Positions 43,507 to 53,121 of a stretch of 64,000 nt of DNA are shown piece after piece. Positions within the stretch are counted from its first letter, which is position 1, and every line of letters begins with the position of its first letter. The notes beneath the pieces are model-generated. The model was not told where the DNA came from and ran no database searches. It saw only the letters and a program-made list of their open reading frames with translations. The position numbers were made by a program, and so were the translations under genes. Source of the DNA: Bradyrhizobium sp. 186. GTDB taxonomy: Bacteria > Pseudomonadota > Alphaproteobacteria > Rhizobiales > Xanthobacteraceae. Location of the stretch: the NCBI RefSeq assembly GCF_023101685.1, contig NZ_CP082164.1, forward strand, positions 2,356,001 to 2,420,000. Reading direction: 5' to 3'.

Positions 43507-45519
43507 TTATCTCTCGCGTAGACTCTCGTGCTTGTACCTCATGATCGGTGAGAGGACGTAGCTGATGATGCTACGTGAGCCGGATTTGACTTCAACCGTT
43601 GCAGCCATGCCTGGAGAAAGGCTGACACGTCTGTTGTCGATGTCCATGTGATTGCGGTCGAGCGATACCCGCGCGGCGTACACAAGCTCCTGACCCTTCG
43701 GTTCGCTGCTGGTTGTCTCGGCACCCGACGACCTTGTGTTGCCGTTCTCTGGCGGTTTGTTGCGGGGAATGGCGTCCTGGGAGATGCTGACAATCGTGCC
43801 ATGCAGCAGTCCGTAGCGGGTGAAATTGAAAGTGTCGATCTTGATGGCGGCTTCCTGGCCTGCTTCGATGAAGCCGATGTCCTGGTTCGATATCATGGCT
43901 TCGACCTCGAGATTACTGTCGGTCGGAACAATCAGCATAAGCTGTTGCGCCGGCGTGACGACACCGCCGACTGTATGGACAGCGAGCTGCTGCACGACAC
44001 CGTCGATGGGAGCTGTCAGGCTCTGCAAACCCGTGTGTCGCTCCGCCTTGATGACGTCCTGGGTTAACCCGGCAGCCTTCTGTTCCGCTTTGGCGAGTTC
44101 CTCGAACAAGGTACGCTCATACTCGGCGATTGCCTTGTTGCGGGTCTCCATGAGAACGCCAATGGCGCCGTCCGCCTCGCCGAAACGGCTTTGCTGAACA
44201 AGTATCTCCTGGCGTTGGCCGACCAGTTCCTGGAGTTCAGTCAAGTACAACAGCTTCGAGCCCAGTTCTTTCTGATACAGCTGCTCACGTATTTCAACGC
44301 GCTGCTGAAGTGGACCGATGGTTGCCTTCAGCTTCTCAATTGACGCTTTGGAGGTCGCTCGCTCTGCTTCTTTCTGCGCGATTTGACGATCAATTGTGGC
44401 GAGCTTCGCATTCTGCTCGGTGGTCTGGCTGATAAGAAAGCGACGGTGCATCTCGACCAGCGCAGGTGACGCGCCGGGCGGGGCTTCGAATGTTGAGGCG
44501 GGATCGGTCTTGTTTGAGAGCAAGGACTTCAAACGCGCGACGTCGAGCTGTGCGCTCATCAGATCGCCCTTCAAGTGGCTCAGTTCGGCCGCGGAAACGG
44601 TAGCATCCAGATCGATCAGGCGTTCGCCGGCTGCGACAATCTGCCCGTCGCGGACGTAGATCGCGCGGACAACGCTGGTTTCGAAGGGTTGAATGGTCTT
44701 GGTCCGGCCGCTTGGAATGATCTTGCCCGGAGCAATGGCAACAATGTCGACCGTTCCAATGCAGGCCCAGGTCAATGCGACAGCGAGCCCGGCCATAATG
44801 CTGACGACGATGGCGCGTCCCACCGGAGACGGAGGCGTCTCGACGATCTCTAGTGCTGCGGGCAGAAAGGCGAGCTCGTGGCTCGGGCGGGCCTCATCGG
44901 TGGGCCCGAGCCTTGCGACCGCGCGACCGAGCTTGCGGGCGTGATCTGCGAAGACAATGACGGCATTCCCAGAGCCGCTCTGCACCGGCCCCGCGGACCG
45001 CCGCTGTGCCGCTAAAGGCGCTCGGCCGGAAAACAGGTCGGTCAGTCGAGACGTCATTACCAGTGAACGCGCCTTCAAATCCTGCAATAGGCCCAGGCAA
45101 TTTTGAGAGAGGCGCAGGAGCCCAGCGGCGATGGCGCGGCGTCGGATAATCAAAATCAGCCGTCCATCCCAGATAGCTTCGAGTTCAGATCTGGAGATGA
45201 TAGCCGGCCTTTCGGCGCCGGGAGCAAGGATCACCGCTTCGTTGCCGTGCACTTTTCCAAGCAACAGGAAGCTTTGGCTGCGAAGCGGAACAATTCCCGG
45301 CAGAGGATGCTCTGACAGCTCATCCCAATCGGTCAGTGCACAACGTGCAGAAAGGTTGACCTCTCTTGCATAAGCGAGCATTTCCGGAACGCCGATCGGA
45401 GCGTAGCCTGACCGTCGGCGAATGTGATCGAGATTGCTCTCAATACCGCGCAGGCGTAGGAGGACGTCCAGGACAAAAAGCCCGGGGTCTTCGATAGCCT
45501 GTGTCACGGTCCGCTCCAT
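43507..45519 (-). CDS. Type I secretion membrane fusion protein (HlyD family) with extra N-terminal C39-like domain
   Basis: Residues 234-256 form the single membrane helix. After it come the HlyD features: lipoyl-like halves (IAPGKIIPSGRTKTIQPFET, LTAPIDGVVQQLAVHTVGGV), a long coiled coil (about 330-510) and the C-terminal VSLSPGMAATVEVKSG. Unusually, residues 1-130 form a domain homologous to the N-terminal C39-peptidase-like domain of the exporter at 45605-47746. Shared blocks include D-x-G-L near residue 11, SFLLLGK, and SRSELEAIWDGRLILIIRR versus SRMEIEAAWDGSVILMTRR. The catalytic Cys position is Pro (DPG). HlyD proteins normally start with a short cytoplasmic tail. It lies 85 bp after the exporter gene. 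No outer-membrane partner is seen. Confidence 0.88.
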   Translation of the reverse strand: MERTVTQAIEDPGLFVLDVLLRLRGIESNLDHIRRRSGYAPIGVPEMLAYAREVNLSARCALTDWDELSEHPLPGIVPLRSQSFLLLGKVHGNEAVILAPGAERPAIISRSELEAIWDGRLILIIRRRAIAAGLLRLSQNCLGLLQDLKARSLVMTSRLTDLFSGRAPLAAQRRSAGPVQSGSGNAVIVFADHARKLGRAVARLGPTDEARPSHELAFLPAALEIVETPPSPVGRAIVVSIMAGLAVALTWACIGTVDIVAIAPGKIIPSGRTKTIQPFETSVVRAIYVRDGQIVAAGERLIDLDATVSAAELSHLKGDLMSAQLDVARLKSLLSNKTDPASTFEAPPGASPALVEMHRRFLISQTTEQNAKLATIDRQIAQKEAERATSKASIEKLKATIGPLQQRVEIREQLYQKELGSKLLYLTELQELVGQRQEILVQQSRFGEADGAIGVLMETRNKAIAEYERTLFEELAKAEQKAAGLTQDVIKAERHTGLQSLTAPIDGVVQQLAVHTVGGVVTPAQQLMLIVPTDSNLEVEAMISNQDIGFIEAGQEAAIKIDTFNFTRYGLLHGTIVSISQDAIPRNKPPENGNTRSSGAETTSSEPKGQELVYAARVSLDRNHMDIDNRRVSLSPGMAATVEVKSGSRSIISYVLSPIMRYKHESLRER

Positions 45520-45604
45520 CGGCCCTCAGCGATTCCAATACGGAGTGCGAGACGGATAGGCCGGGCCGCATCGTCTCCTTGCGCGGTCGTGAGAGAGGAA
45601 CGTG

Positions 45605-47746
45605 CTATGGAAGCTCATGGAAACCTGTCTGCAGGCGATAGAGCTTGGAATACCGCCCGCCGCGATTGATCAGTTCTTGATGGGAGCCGTCCTCGATCAG
45701 GCGGCCATCCTCAATCGTGATGATGCGGTCGGCCATTCGCAGGGCCGACAACCGATGCGCAATGATCAGTACAGTCCGGCCCTGTGAGATCTTCGCCATA
45801 TTCTGTTGAACAATGTGCTCGCTCTCATAGTCGAGTGCGCTGGTGGCCTCGTCAAGAATCAGGATTCGAGGATCGGTTACAAGTGCGCGCGCGATTGCAA
45901 TGCGCTGACGCTGTCCACCTGACAGACTATTCCCCCGTTCCCCTACGGTGGTGTCATAGCCCTGCGGTAGCTGCAGAATAAAGTTATGTGCACCAGCCAT
46001 TGTCGCCGCCTCGATCACGCGTTCCGTCGATGTCGCGGGATCGGCGAACGCAATATTATCCCTGATCGAGCAGTTGAAAAGTATGCTGTCCTGAAGAACC
46101 ACGCCAATCTGGCGACGCAACCAGGCGGGATCCACCTGCGCAACGTCGATGCCGTCGACCAGGACTCGGCCGCGCTCAGGTATGTAGAGTCGTTGCACCA
46201 GCTTGGCCAACGTGCTCTTTCCCGACCCCGAGGCGCCTACTATTCCAATGACCTGGTTCGCGGGAACATGGAAGTGCACATCCCGCAGGATCTCGGGTCC
46301 GTCAATGCGGTAGCGAAAGGTCACGTGCTCGAAAGTGATATGGCCTCGGATCGCAGCCAGTGCCATCTTGCCGGGATTGTAGACCGGCTCGGTCTCCGTA
46401 TTCAGAATATCGCCAAGGCGTGCGATCGAAAGCCTGGCCTGATGAAAGTCTTGCCAAGTCTGAGCCAATCGAAGCACTGGAGCGCTTACGCGGCCGGCGA
46501 GCAAATTGAAAGCAACAAGTTCGCCAACGGTAAGATCGCCACTTATGACAAGTCTCGCGCCGAAATAGAGGATAGCCGCGCTGACCAGTTTGCTGACAAA
46601 TTGCACCGATTGACTAGCCACGTTGGCCAGGCTGATGACTCGAAAACTCGCGGCGACATATCCGGCGAGCTGCTGCTCCCATCGGCGCTGCATCTGGGGC
46701 TCGACGGCCATTGCCTTGAGTGTCTCGATTCCAGTCACACTTTCCACAAGAAAGGCCTGATTTTCCGCGCCACGCTGAAACTTCTCATCGAGCCGTCGCC
46801 GAAACAGCGGCGTGGCGGCGGCGGAAATTCCGACATAGATTGGAAGCGAGAAGAGAACGATCCATGTCAGCGCCGGTGAGTAGAAGAACAGCATCGCGAT
46901 GAAGATGGTCGCAAAGAACAAATCGATGATCAGCGTCAAGGCCGAGCTGGTCAGGAAATTGCGGATATTCTCCAGTTCCCGCACCCTCGCAACGGAGTCG
47001 CCAACGCGCCGTGCCTGAAAATAGCCAATTGGCAGAGCCAATAGGTGACGAAACAGCCGGGCGCCCAGTTCCACGTCGATCCGATTTGTGGTGTGGGAAA
47101 ACAGATAGGTGCGAAGGATGCCAAGTATCGTTTCAAACAACGCGATTGCGACAAGGCCAACGGCGAGCACGTCCAGAGTGCCCATGCTCTGGTGAACCAG
47201 GACCTTGTCGATTACGACCTGAAAGAAGAGGGGCGATACAAGCGCAAAAAGCTGCAGGCAGAATGATGCAGCCAGAACTTCGGTCAGCAGCCGCCGGTAC
47301 TTGTGAATTGCGCCGAGAAACCAGGTGATGTCGAAACGGCGGGCGAGATCGGAGAGGGACGCGCGGCGCGTCATCAGGATCACCGATCCGTCCCAGGCGG
47401 CCTCGATCTCCATTCGCGACATTATGACCGGCTGAGGGCGACCAGGCTCGAGAGCGATGACCTTGTCCTCACTGGCCTTTCCGAAGATCAGGAACTTGTC
47501 CTCGCGCAGGATGGCGAGTGCCGGCATGGGTAGACCGGAAAGCCTAGACCAATTCGTTCTGACGACGCGTGCCCTCAGCCCCAGCTCCTTGGCGCAGCGG
47601 AGCATCTCGGCGATCCTGACAACTCCTCCGAACTGATGACGGATCCGTTCAGGATCAACTGCGACCCCGTGAAATCGGAGCATCATGACCAACGCGATCA
47701 ATCCTTGATCGGGGATTGCGCCAGTTGGCTCAAGTTGCTCGTGCAT
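45605..47746 (-). CDS. Type I secretion ABC transporter (HlyB type) with degenerate C39 domain
   Basis: Domains are in the usual order: residues 1-130 are a C39-like domain lacking the catalytic Cys (DQG for DCG); a six-helix ABC membrane domain follows (FCLQLFALVSPLFFQVVID, LTLIIDLFFATIFIAMLFF); then an ATPase with Walker A GIVGASGSGKSTLAK, signature NSLSGGQRQRIAIARAL, Walker B ILILDEATSAL and the H-loop IIAHRLS. Such transporters use the C39-like domain to dock unfolded substrates and export them in one step. I chose ATG 47746 with GGAG six bases upstream. Length (713) is normal. Likely cargo is paralog 3, inferred. A Crp/Fnr-type box lies 185 bp upstream. Confidence 0.93.
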   Translation of the reverse strand: MHEQLEPTGAIPDQGLIALVMMLRFHGVAVDPERIRHQFGGVVRIAEMLRCAKELGLRARVVRTNWSRLSGLPMPALAILREDKFLIFGKASEDKVIALEPGRPQPVIMSRMEIEAAWDGSVILMTRRASLSDLARRFDITWFLGAIHKYRRLLTEVLAASFCLQLFALVSPLFFQVVIDKVLVHQSMGTLDVLAVGLVAIALFETILGILRTYLFSHTTNRIDVELGARLFRHLLALPIGYFQARRVGDSVARVRELENIRNFLTSSALTLIIDLFFATIFIAMLFFYSPALTWIVLFSLPIYVGISAAATPLFRRRLDEKFQRGAENQAFLVESVTGIETLKAMAVEPQMQRRWEQQLAGYVAASFRVISLANVASQSVQFVSKLVSAAILYFGARLVISGDLTVGELVAFNLLAGRVSAPVLRLAQTWQDFHQARLSIARLGDILNTETEPVYNPGKMALAAIRGHITFEHVTFRYRIDGPEILRDVHFHVPANQVIGIVGASGSGKSTLAKLVQRLYIPERGRVLVDGIDVAQVDPAWLRRQIGVVLQDSILFNCSIRDNIAFADPATSTERVIEAATMAGAHNFILQLPQGYDTTVGERGNSLSGGQRQRIAIARALVTDPRILILDEATSALDYESEHIVQQNMAKISQGRTVLIIAHRLSALRMADRIITIEDGRLIEDGSHQELINRGGRYSKLYRLQTGFHELP

Positions 47747-47931
47747 TGGCACTCCGCGCCGCATCACGCAGTTTGGCCCGGTAATGCCTGTGGCAGTGAA
47801 TATCGACCATGATGGTATGTCGCCCGATGCTGCGCGTGGCTCAGGACGCAACCCGATATCGGCCGATTAGGGAAGAAATCCGGCGAGGCAGCAGGCCATC
47901 AACCCATTTTAGGAGCCGCTCCGAAAGCGAG

Positions 47932-47945
47932 TTGACGGCTGTCAA
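47932..47945. promoter_or_regulatory. Crp/Fnr-type box (TTGAC-GGCT-GTCAA) in divergent promoter
   Basis: The palindrome lies between the secretion operon (start 47746) and the glycosyltransferase gene (start 48095), in a 348-bp gap with no other feature. It would place protein secretion and sugar assembly under the same control. Confidence 0.6.
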
Positions 47946-48094
47946 TATCGGGGGGAGGCGGTCGCATATCATCCCTCAGATGGTTGGAATTGTAACGAGA
48001 ACAGCCGTGCGCCGCCTGGCCGAACGCCAGGCAACAGGAATTGGTGTTGGCATCGGATCTCGGCTTGTTCCGACCTCTCGGTCAGGAACGCGAA

Positions 48095-49456
48095 ATGACT
48101 GAATCTTCGTTCGAGTTCGGTGAGGAACCAGTAGCGACGTTTTCGACCGAGCGTTCGAGAGCGCGTCCTGAACGAGATGCTCAACACACCGGACGGGATC
48201 AGCTCAACGATCCGGATCGGCGCAACCTGAAAGTCCTGTTCGCGAACAAATTCTTTTTCCGCAACGGCGGCTCCGAGGTCGTCATGTTCGACGAGATGGA
48301 GCTGATGCGGAGCCGAAACGCCGATGTCATTGAATTCTCCATGAATGATGACCGAAATGCCCCATCGCGCTTTCAGCCATACTTCGTATCACAAAAATCA
48401 TATCGGGCTCCATCGCGGAGCGACAAGCTGAAGTCTGCACTTTCCCTTATTCACTCCCCGGAAGCCGTTTCGAAGATTACTGATCTCATTCGGGACGAGA
48501 GACCGAATATCCTCCATTGCCACAACATCTACCATCAGCTCACCCCATCCATCATCTCCGCCGCGGCAAGATTGGGGGTTCCTGTCGTTCTCACGCTTCA
48601 TGACTACAAACCGGTCTGTCCTGTCTACACGCGGCTCAGCAACGGAAAGGTATGCACGAGATGCGCAGACGGTGGCTTCGAGGCCATTCTCACTCGACGC
48701 TGCGCGGATGGGGCATTGGGCCGCAGCGCCTTACTCTGGGCGGAGGCGCGCTATCACGCGTTGGCAGGAAGCTACCATCGGGTCGCCAAATTCGTTGCGC
48801 CGAGCAAATTCATGTACGAGGCCATCGTCCGCCGGTTTGGTACAGAGAAGGTGGTTCATATTCCGAACGGAATAGACGCGTCGCGTATCGAGGTGTCTAC
48901 CGACGACGAGGGCTACGTGTTGTACTTTGGGCGCTTGTCGCCTGAAAAGGGCGTCGAAACCCTTCTCCAAGCCCATGCGGCGGATCAAGGAGCCTGGCGG
49001 TTGGTGATCGCCGGCACAGGTCCGCTGCTGGAGGAGCTTCAGCGGAAGTATCCGATGGCGGAGTTCAAGGGGCACCTCACGGGCATAGACCTGGAACGAA
49101 CGATCAAGCGAGCGGCGTTGATAGCTGTCCCCTCCGGATGGCACGAGAACAGTCCTCTCTCAATTCTTGAAGCGATGGCACACGGGAAGCCGATCGTCGC
49201 GTCGCGCATCGGCGGCATTCCCGAACTCGTGAGAGACGAATCGACGGGTCTGTTGTTTGAGCCCGGCGACGTTTCTCAGCTGTCGGAAAGTATCAGAAAG
49301 CTTCTTGCCGATCGCAATCGTCGAGACGCACTCGGCTGCAGTGCGCGAAGGATCGTCGAGGTTGAGTATTCACTTCAGGCGCATGGAGCCGCGTTGTTCT
49401 CGCTGTATGAGAGCCTGATTGGAGCGGCCGGCTTACACAAGAAAGTTGGATCATAA
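48095..49456 (+). CDS. Family 4 glycosyltransferase
   Basis: The GT-B fold is visible: KVLFANKFFFRNGGSEVVMF at the N-terminal nucleotide-free domain, LTLHDYKPVCPVYTRL, and the C-terminal donor domain with FVAPSKFM, HIPNGIDASRI, VLYFGRLSPEKGVETLLQA and the E-x7-E region PSGWHENSPLSILEAMAHGKPIVA. GT4 enzymes are retaining transferases that use nucleotide sugars. I chose ATG 48095, 54 bases inside the open frame, preceded by AGGAACG. The next gene starts one base after its stop, so the two are tightly coupled. Sugar specificity is unknown. Confidence 0.9.
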   Translation: MTESSFEFGEEPVATFSTERSRARPERDAQHTGRDQLNDPDRRNLKVLFANKFFFRNGGSEVVMFDEMELMRSRNADVIEFSMNDDRNAPSRFQPYFVSQKSYRAPSRSDKLKSALSLIHSPEAVSKITDLIRDERPNILHCHNIYHQLTPSIISAAARLGVPVVLTLHDYKPVCPVYTRLSNGKVCTRCADGGFEAILTRRCADGALGRSALLWAEARYHALAGSYHRVAKFVAPSKFMYEAIVRRFGTEKVVHIPNGIDASRIEVSTDDEGYVLYFGRLSPEKGVETLLQAHAADQGAWRLVIAGTGPLLEELQRKYPMAEFKGHLTGIDLERTIKRAALIAVPSGWHENSPLSILEAMAHGKPIVASRIGGIPELVRDESTGLLFEPGDVSQLSESIRKLLADRNRRDALGCSARRIVEVEYSLQAHGAALFSLYESLIGAAGLHKKVGS

Positions 49457-49457
49457 A

Positions 49458-50591
49458 ATGGACCTCACTGTCATTTCAACGTTCCGCTGCAATTCGAAGT
49501 GCCAGATGTGTTACATCTGGCAAAACCCGACCGAGCCGAAGGAAGAGGTGTCGCTCGACACGCTGTCAAAACTTCCTGCCGGATTTGACAACCTGAATGT
49601 GTCAGGCGGAGAACCGACGCTTCGGAAAGACCTCTCGGAAGTGATCGACCTTCTCTATCCCAAGGCAAGGGTGACGGAGATATCGTCGAACGGCCTTCAC
49701 ACTGAGCGCCTGGTTCCAATCATCAAGAAATACCCGAATATCAAGGTGCGGTTTTCGCTGGAGGGCGATGAGGAAACGAACGACAGGATTCGCGGCGAGA
49801 AGGACGGTTATAGCACCAAGATCGCAGGACTGCGTATGCTTCGTGAGGCGGGTGGCACCGACCTCGGTTTTGCGATGGTCATTCAGGATGAGAACGTCGA
49901 TCAGCTCGTCAATGTCTACGAATTTGCCCGGACGGAAGGCTTCGAACTGGCGACCTCCACGCTCCACAACGCGTGGCAGTTCTACAAGAACGACAACTAC
50001 TTCTATGACCGGATGGCGGTCGCGCGAAAGGTCGAAGGACTGATTTCGGCGATGTTGCGCAGTCCGAAGCCAAAGAACTGGTTTCGGGCTTACCTGAATC
50101 TCGGTCTGATCGAGAAGATCCTTGGTCACGATCGGCTGATACCCTGCAGCGCAGGCAAGGATTTCGCGTTCATCGATCCTTGGTCGGACGTATGGGCTTG
50201 CAACGTCCGGTCCGATCTTCCCATGGGCAATCTTGCGCGCCAGTCATGGGACGAGATCATGAACAGCGAGGTCGCGCAGCAGACGCGGAAGAAGGTCGCT
50301 GGCTGCGGTCAGAATTGCTGGATGGTGACAACCGCGCGGACCGCCATGCGGTCCAACCTGGTCCCTCAGTTGCCGAAATCCGAGCCTCTGCTCTGGGTCC
50401 TCAAGAACAAGCTGAAGGTATCGATCGGCAAGAGCATCTGCTTTGACAGCTACATCAATTATTCCGACGTGAGGCCGTCCCCGCACGTCGAACGAACGTC
50501 CTTCCTGAACAAGAACGTCAAGGCCCGGTTGGTCAAAGGGCGCGTTACCCCCGACGAACATTACCCGTTGCGAACTTTCATGAACAATTAA
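49458..50591 (+). CDS. Radical SAM protein with SPASM-like C-terminal cysteines
   Basis: The iron-sulfur motif CNSKCQMCYIW (CxxxCxxC) lies within the first 20 residues, followed by LNVSGGEPTLRKDLSEV and FSLEGDEETNDRIRG, the usual radical SAM barrel segments. C-terminal cysteines (IPCSAGKDF, VWACNVRSD, VAGCGQNCWM) resemble a SPASM or twitch domain that binds an additional cluster. Members cut SAM to a radical and modify sugars, peptides or cofactors. ATG 49458 follows the GT4 stop by one base and the next GT4 starts 19 bp after this gene, so it is embedded in a glycosyltransferase operon. A sugar epimerisation, oxidation or peptide-tailoring role is inferred; no precursor peptide is evident. 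Confidence 0.88.
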   Translation: MDLTVISTFRCNSKCQMCYIWQNPTEPKEEVSLDTLSKLPAGFDNLNVSGGEPTLRKDLSEVIDLLYPKARVTEISSNGLHTERLVPIIKKYPNIKVRFSLEGDEETNDRIRGEKDGYSTKIAGLRMLREAGGTDLGFAMVIQDENVDQLVNVYEFARTEGFELATSTLHNAWQFYKNDNYFYDRMAVARKVEGLISAMLRSPKPKNWFRAYLNLGLIEKILGHDRLIPCSAGKDFAFIDPWSDVWACNVRSDLPMGNLARQSWDEIMNSEVAQQTRKKVAGCGQNCWMVTTARTAMRSNLVPQLPKSEPLLWVLKNKLKVSIGKSICFDSYINYSDVRPSPHVERTSFLNKNVKARLVKGRVTPDEHYPLRTFMNN

Positions 50592-50610
50592 ATTAGTGGA
50601 GGAAATCCTG

Positions 50611-51894
50611 ATGAGCAGGCGTGAGATCTACATGTTCGGTTTCCGTGGTTTCCCGCAGGTCCAGGGTGGCATCGAAACGCACGCAGAGAATCTTGCGCCA
50701 CGGGTGGTCGAACTCGGCAGACGAGTCACCGTGTGCATGCGATCCCCCTATGTCGAGCCCAGCCTCGCCAAAGTATGGAAGGGCGTCCGCATATTGCGGC
50801 TGTGGACCGCGCCAAACAAGTACTTCGAAACACTGCTGCATTCCGTGATTTGTGCGATTGTTGCTGCGGTTCGGAGGCCGGGTCTGGTGCACATTCACGG
50901 CATCGGACCCGCAATCGTAACGCCATTGCTGCGAGCCATCGGTCTGCGGGTCGTCGTCACCCATCACGGCGAGGACTACAACCGGGAGAAATGGGGCTGG
51001 GCGGCGCGGGCGGTGCTGCGGACCGGTGAAGCGATGGGGATGCGCTACGCCAACAAACGCATCGCTGTCAGCCGTAGTATCGGCGACCTTATTGCGTCCA
51101 AATATGGCCAGCCGTGCGAGGTGATACCGAATGGGGTCGTGTTCTCGGAGATGCCGCAACAGAGCGACAAGGTCGTCGAATTGGGATTGGAGCCGGGACG
51201 ATACGTACTCACGGTCGGTCGGCTGGTGCCCGAGAAACGCCAGCTCGATCTCCTGCGTGCGTTTTCGGCCGCGGCACTGCCTGGATGGAAGTTGGCGATC
51301 GTTGGCAAGATCGATCACCAGAACGAATACGCAGATCAACTGGTCAGAGAGGCGGCCGGCCGGCAAAACGTCGTCATGGCGGGCTTTCAGACCGGCGATG
51401 CGTTGCGACAACTCTATGCTCACGCCGCGCTGTTCGTGTTGCCCTCGTCACATGAGGGCCTACCCATTGTGTTGCTCGAAGCGCTTAGCTATGGATTGCC
51501 GGTGCTGGTGAGTGATATTGCTCCCAACCTCGAAGTCGTGGACGATCCCGCCCGCATTTTCCATGTTGGAGATTGCGAGGAGATGCGCGCGAAGCTTTCG
51601 GCGCTGACGCTCGCGAGCCTGAATGCGGAGGAGCGCGAAACCGTCCGCCGCGAGAGTGCTCAGCGATACGATTGGTCCGACATCGCGCACAGGACGCTGG
51701 AAGTATACGACGAACTGCTTGGCCGGAGACGGCCACAAGGCAACATCGCGCGTTCGGGCGGGGCCGGAAATAGAGTGCAACAATTGGAATTGGGCAGGCC
51801 GGTGGCTGCTCGTTACGGCCTCGCTCGCAGTGTCAACGACAATTTGACGAAACCGCTCACGGGTGTGCCGTCGGCAAAAGTCAAATTGAAATAG
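50611..51894 (+). CDS. Family 4 glycosyltransferase
   Basis: The N terminus reads YMFGFRGFPQVQGGIETHAE, the Gly-rich start typical of GT4. VVVTHHGEDYNREKWGWAAR, VIPNGVVFSE, VLTVGRLVPEKRQLDLLRAF and LPSSHEGLPIVLLEALSYGLPVLVSD (E-x7-E motif) follow. I chose ATG 50611, which has GGAGG upstream. The last ~45 residues (after DELLGRRRPQ) have no family match and look like a disordered tail. It is the last gene of the operon that starts at 48095. Confidence 0.9.
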   Translation: MSRREIYMFGFRGFPQVQGGIETHAENLAPRVVELGRRVTVCMRSPYVEPSLAKVWKGVRILRLWTAPNKYFETLLHSVICAIVAAVRRPGLVHIHGIGPAIVTPLLRAIGLRVVVTHHGEDYNREKWGWAARAVLRTGEAMGMRYANKRIAVSRSIGDLIASKYGQPCEVIPNGVVFSEMPQQSDKVVELGLEPGRYVLTVGRLVPEKRQLDLLRAFSAAALPGWKLAIVGKIDHQNEYADQLVREAAGRQNVVMAGFQTGDALRQLYAHAALFVLPSSHEGLPIVLLEALSYGLPVLVSDIAPNLEVVDDPARIFHVGDCEEMRAKLSALTLASLNAEERETVRRESAQRYDWSDIAHRTLEVYDELLGRRRPQGNIARSGGAGNRVQQLELGRPVAARYGLARSVNDNLTKPLTGVPSAKVKLK

Positions 51895-52288
51895 TCGCGG
51901 CGCTAATCGGAAGCCGAGGACGCGTACGCCGAGCCCTTCTGGGGTTGAGCTCTTCCGCGGGCGGTCGACATCGTTCGTTGGCACGGGTCCATAGTGCTCC
52001 TTTCTGTGCGGTCTTTGCGGTCGCCCGCGCCTTAAAGGCCGGTTACCTCAGCCCGCGGCCTTGAGGCCGGACATCCTCAACGCATCGACGTAAGCCTCTG
52101 CAACAGCGGGCATTTCGCGGTCGGGTTATGCACATCGCCCCGGCTGCCGGCGGGCGTAGGCTTGATATCGCACCGCCGGCTTGATTCTGAGCACAAATTA
52201 GGCTTCCGAAAGCGACTGAACCCTGAGAGGCTCAGGACAGGGGATTCGCAAGCCAACGAAGCATCGGGTCAGACGCTGAAACGGCTAA
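51895..52288. other. 394-bp gap after the last EPS glycosyltransferase
   Basis: A GC-rich stretch near 52018-52070 contains two similar CCTTAAAGGCCGG and CCTTGAGGCCGG blocks that could form a hairpin and end the operon. No gene or Crp/Fnr-type box is seen. Confidence 0.35.
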
Positions 52289-53044
52289 GTGTTGCTGGAT
52301 GTTGTGAGAGTGACCAGGGTGGACAAGGCAACGGTAAGCGAAATTGACCGGCTGATCGCACCGATCGTCGAGTTGGCCGGCGAAAACCTGATGTGCCTGT
52401 CCGATCCCTCATTTGAGTTCGTACCGGATAGAACGAGAGGAGGAATCTCGGCCATTCATCAGCGCTTGAAAGCGGAGCTGAGGGCGCTTCTGCAACTGCG
52501 CACGGTGTATGGCGACATGATCGCCTGCCGGGTTGTCGCCGGCGAATATCCGTGGGCGCGAGGCGAATTGTCGCACTACCAGCATTTGAGACTTGCGTGG
52601 TCGCAGTTCGCGCGGCTGAGCGACATGTTCAATGAATCCATGAAGGAGATTGATTGCCTTCATGGCGAGACGCTGGAGCTGCTTTCTGTCGATGTCGAGC
52701 GAGCGGATAGTTGGTCGGCTGGCGGCGGGGCCCTGCCAACCGAGGCTATCGATCGGGGTGCGCTCGTGGATCGCTGGTATGACGTTGCGCCAAAGTCGGG
52801 ACTGCCAATCTTTGATACCATGAGGGTGGCAAGCGAATGGTCCGATGTCGCTCATCCTTTCGCTGATCACTACGGTGCAGCCCGAAGCGCGCTATTGGGG
52901 CAGATTGACGCAAAGATGCAGGCAGTCGCTTCGGGCATTGCCGGTTTTCTGTCGGATCATGGCGACGAACTTATAGACCTGATTGGACGGTACAACGACA
53001 TGGTCAGGAACTACCGAATGCGGCATGACAGAGATATGATATGA
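52289..53044 (+). CDS. Hypothetical helical protein, about 250 residues
   Basis: I do not recognise this protein. It reads as real coding sequence: no low-complexity runs, a helix-rich profile (ISAIHQRLKAELRALLQLRT, ARGELSHYQHLRLAWSQFAR) and a C-terminal helix (LIDLIGRYNDMVRNYRMRH). There is no signal peptide or membrane helix. The start is uncertain: GTG 52289 is the longest, and a later GTG before DKATVSEIDRLIAP fits equally. It stands alone between the EPS operon and the cold-shock gene. Confidence 0.55.
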   Translation: MLLDVVRVTRVDKATVSEIDRLIAPIVELAGENLMCLSDPSFEFVPDRTRGGISAIHQRLKAELRALLQLRTVYGDMIACRVVAGEYPWARGELSHYQHLRLAWSQFARLSDMFNESMKEIDCLHGETLELLSVDVERADSWSAGGGALPTEAIDRGALVDRWYDVAPKSGLPIFDTMRVASEWSDVAHPFADHYGAARSALLGQIDAKMQAVASGIAGFLSDHGDELIDLIGRYNDMVRNYRMRHDRDMI

Positions 53045-53121
53045 AGGGTCCGCGCGGTGAGGACCAACGATGTCCGCGCACGGGAGCAGGTCAGCAATTA
53101 GATTGCACCGGCGAACTGAGC

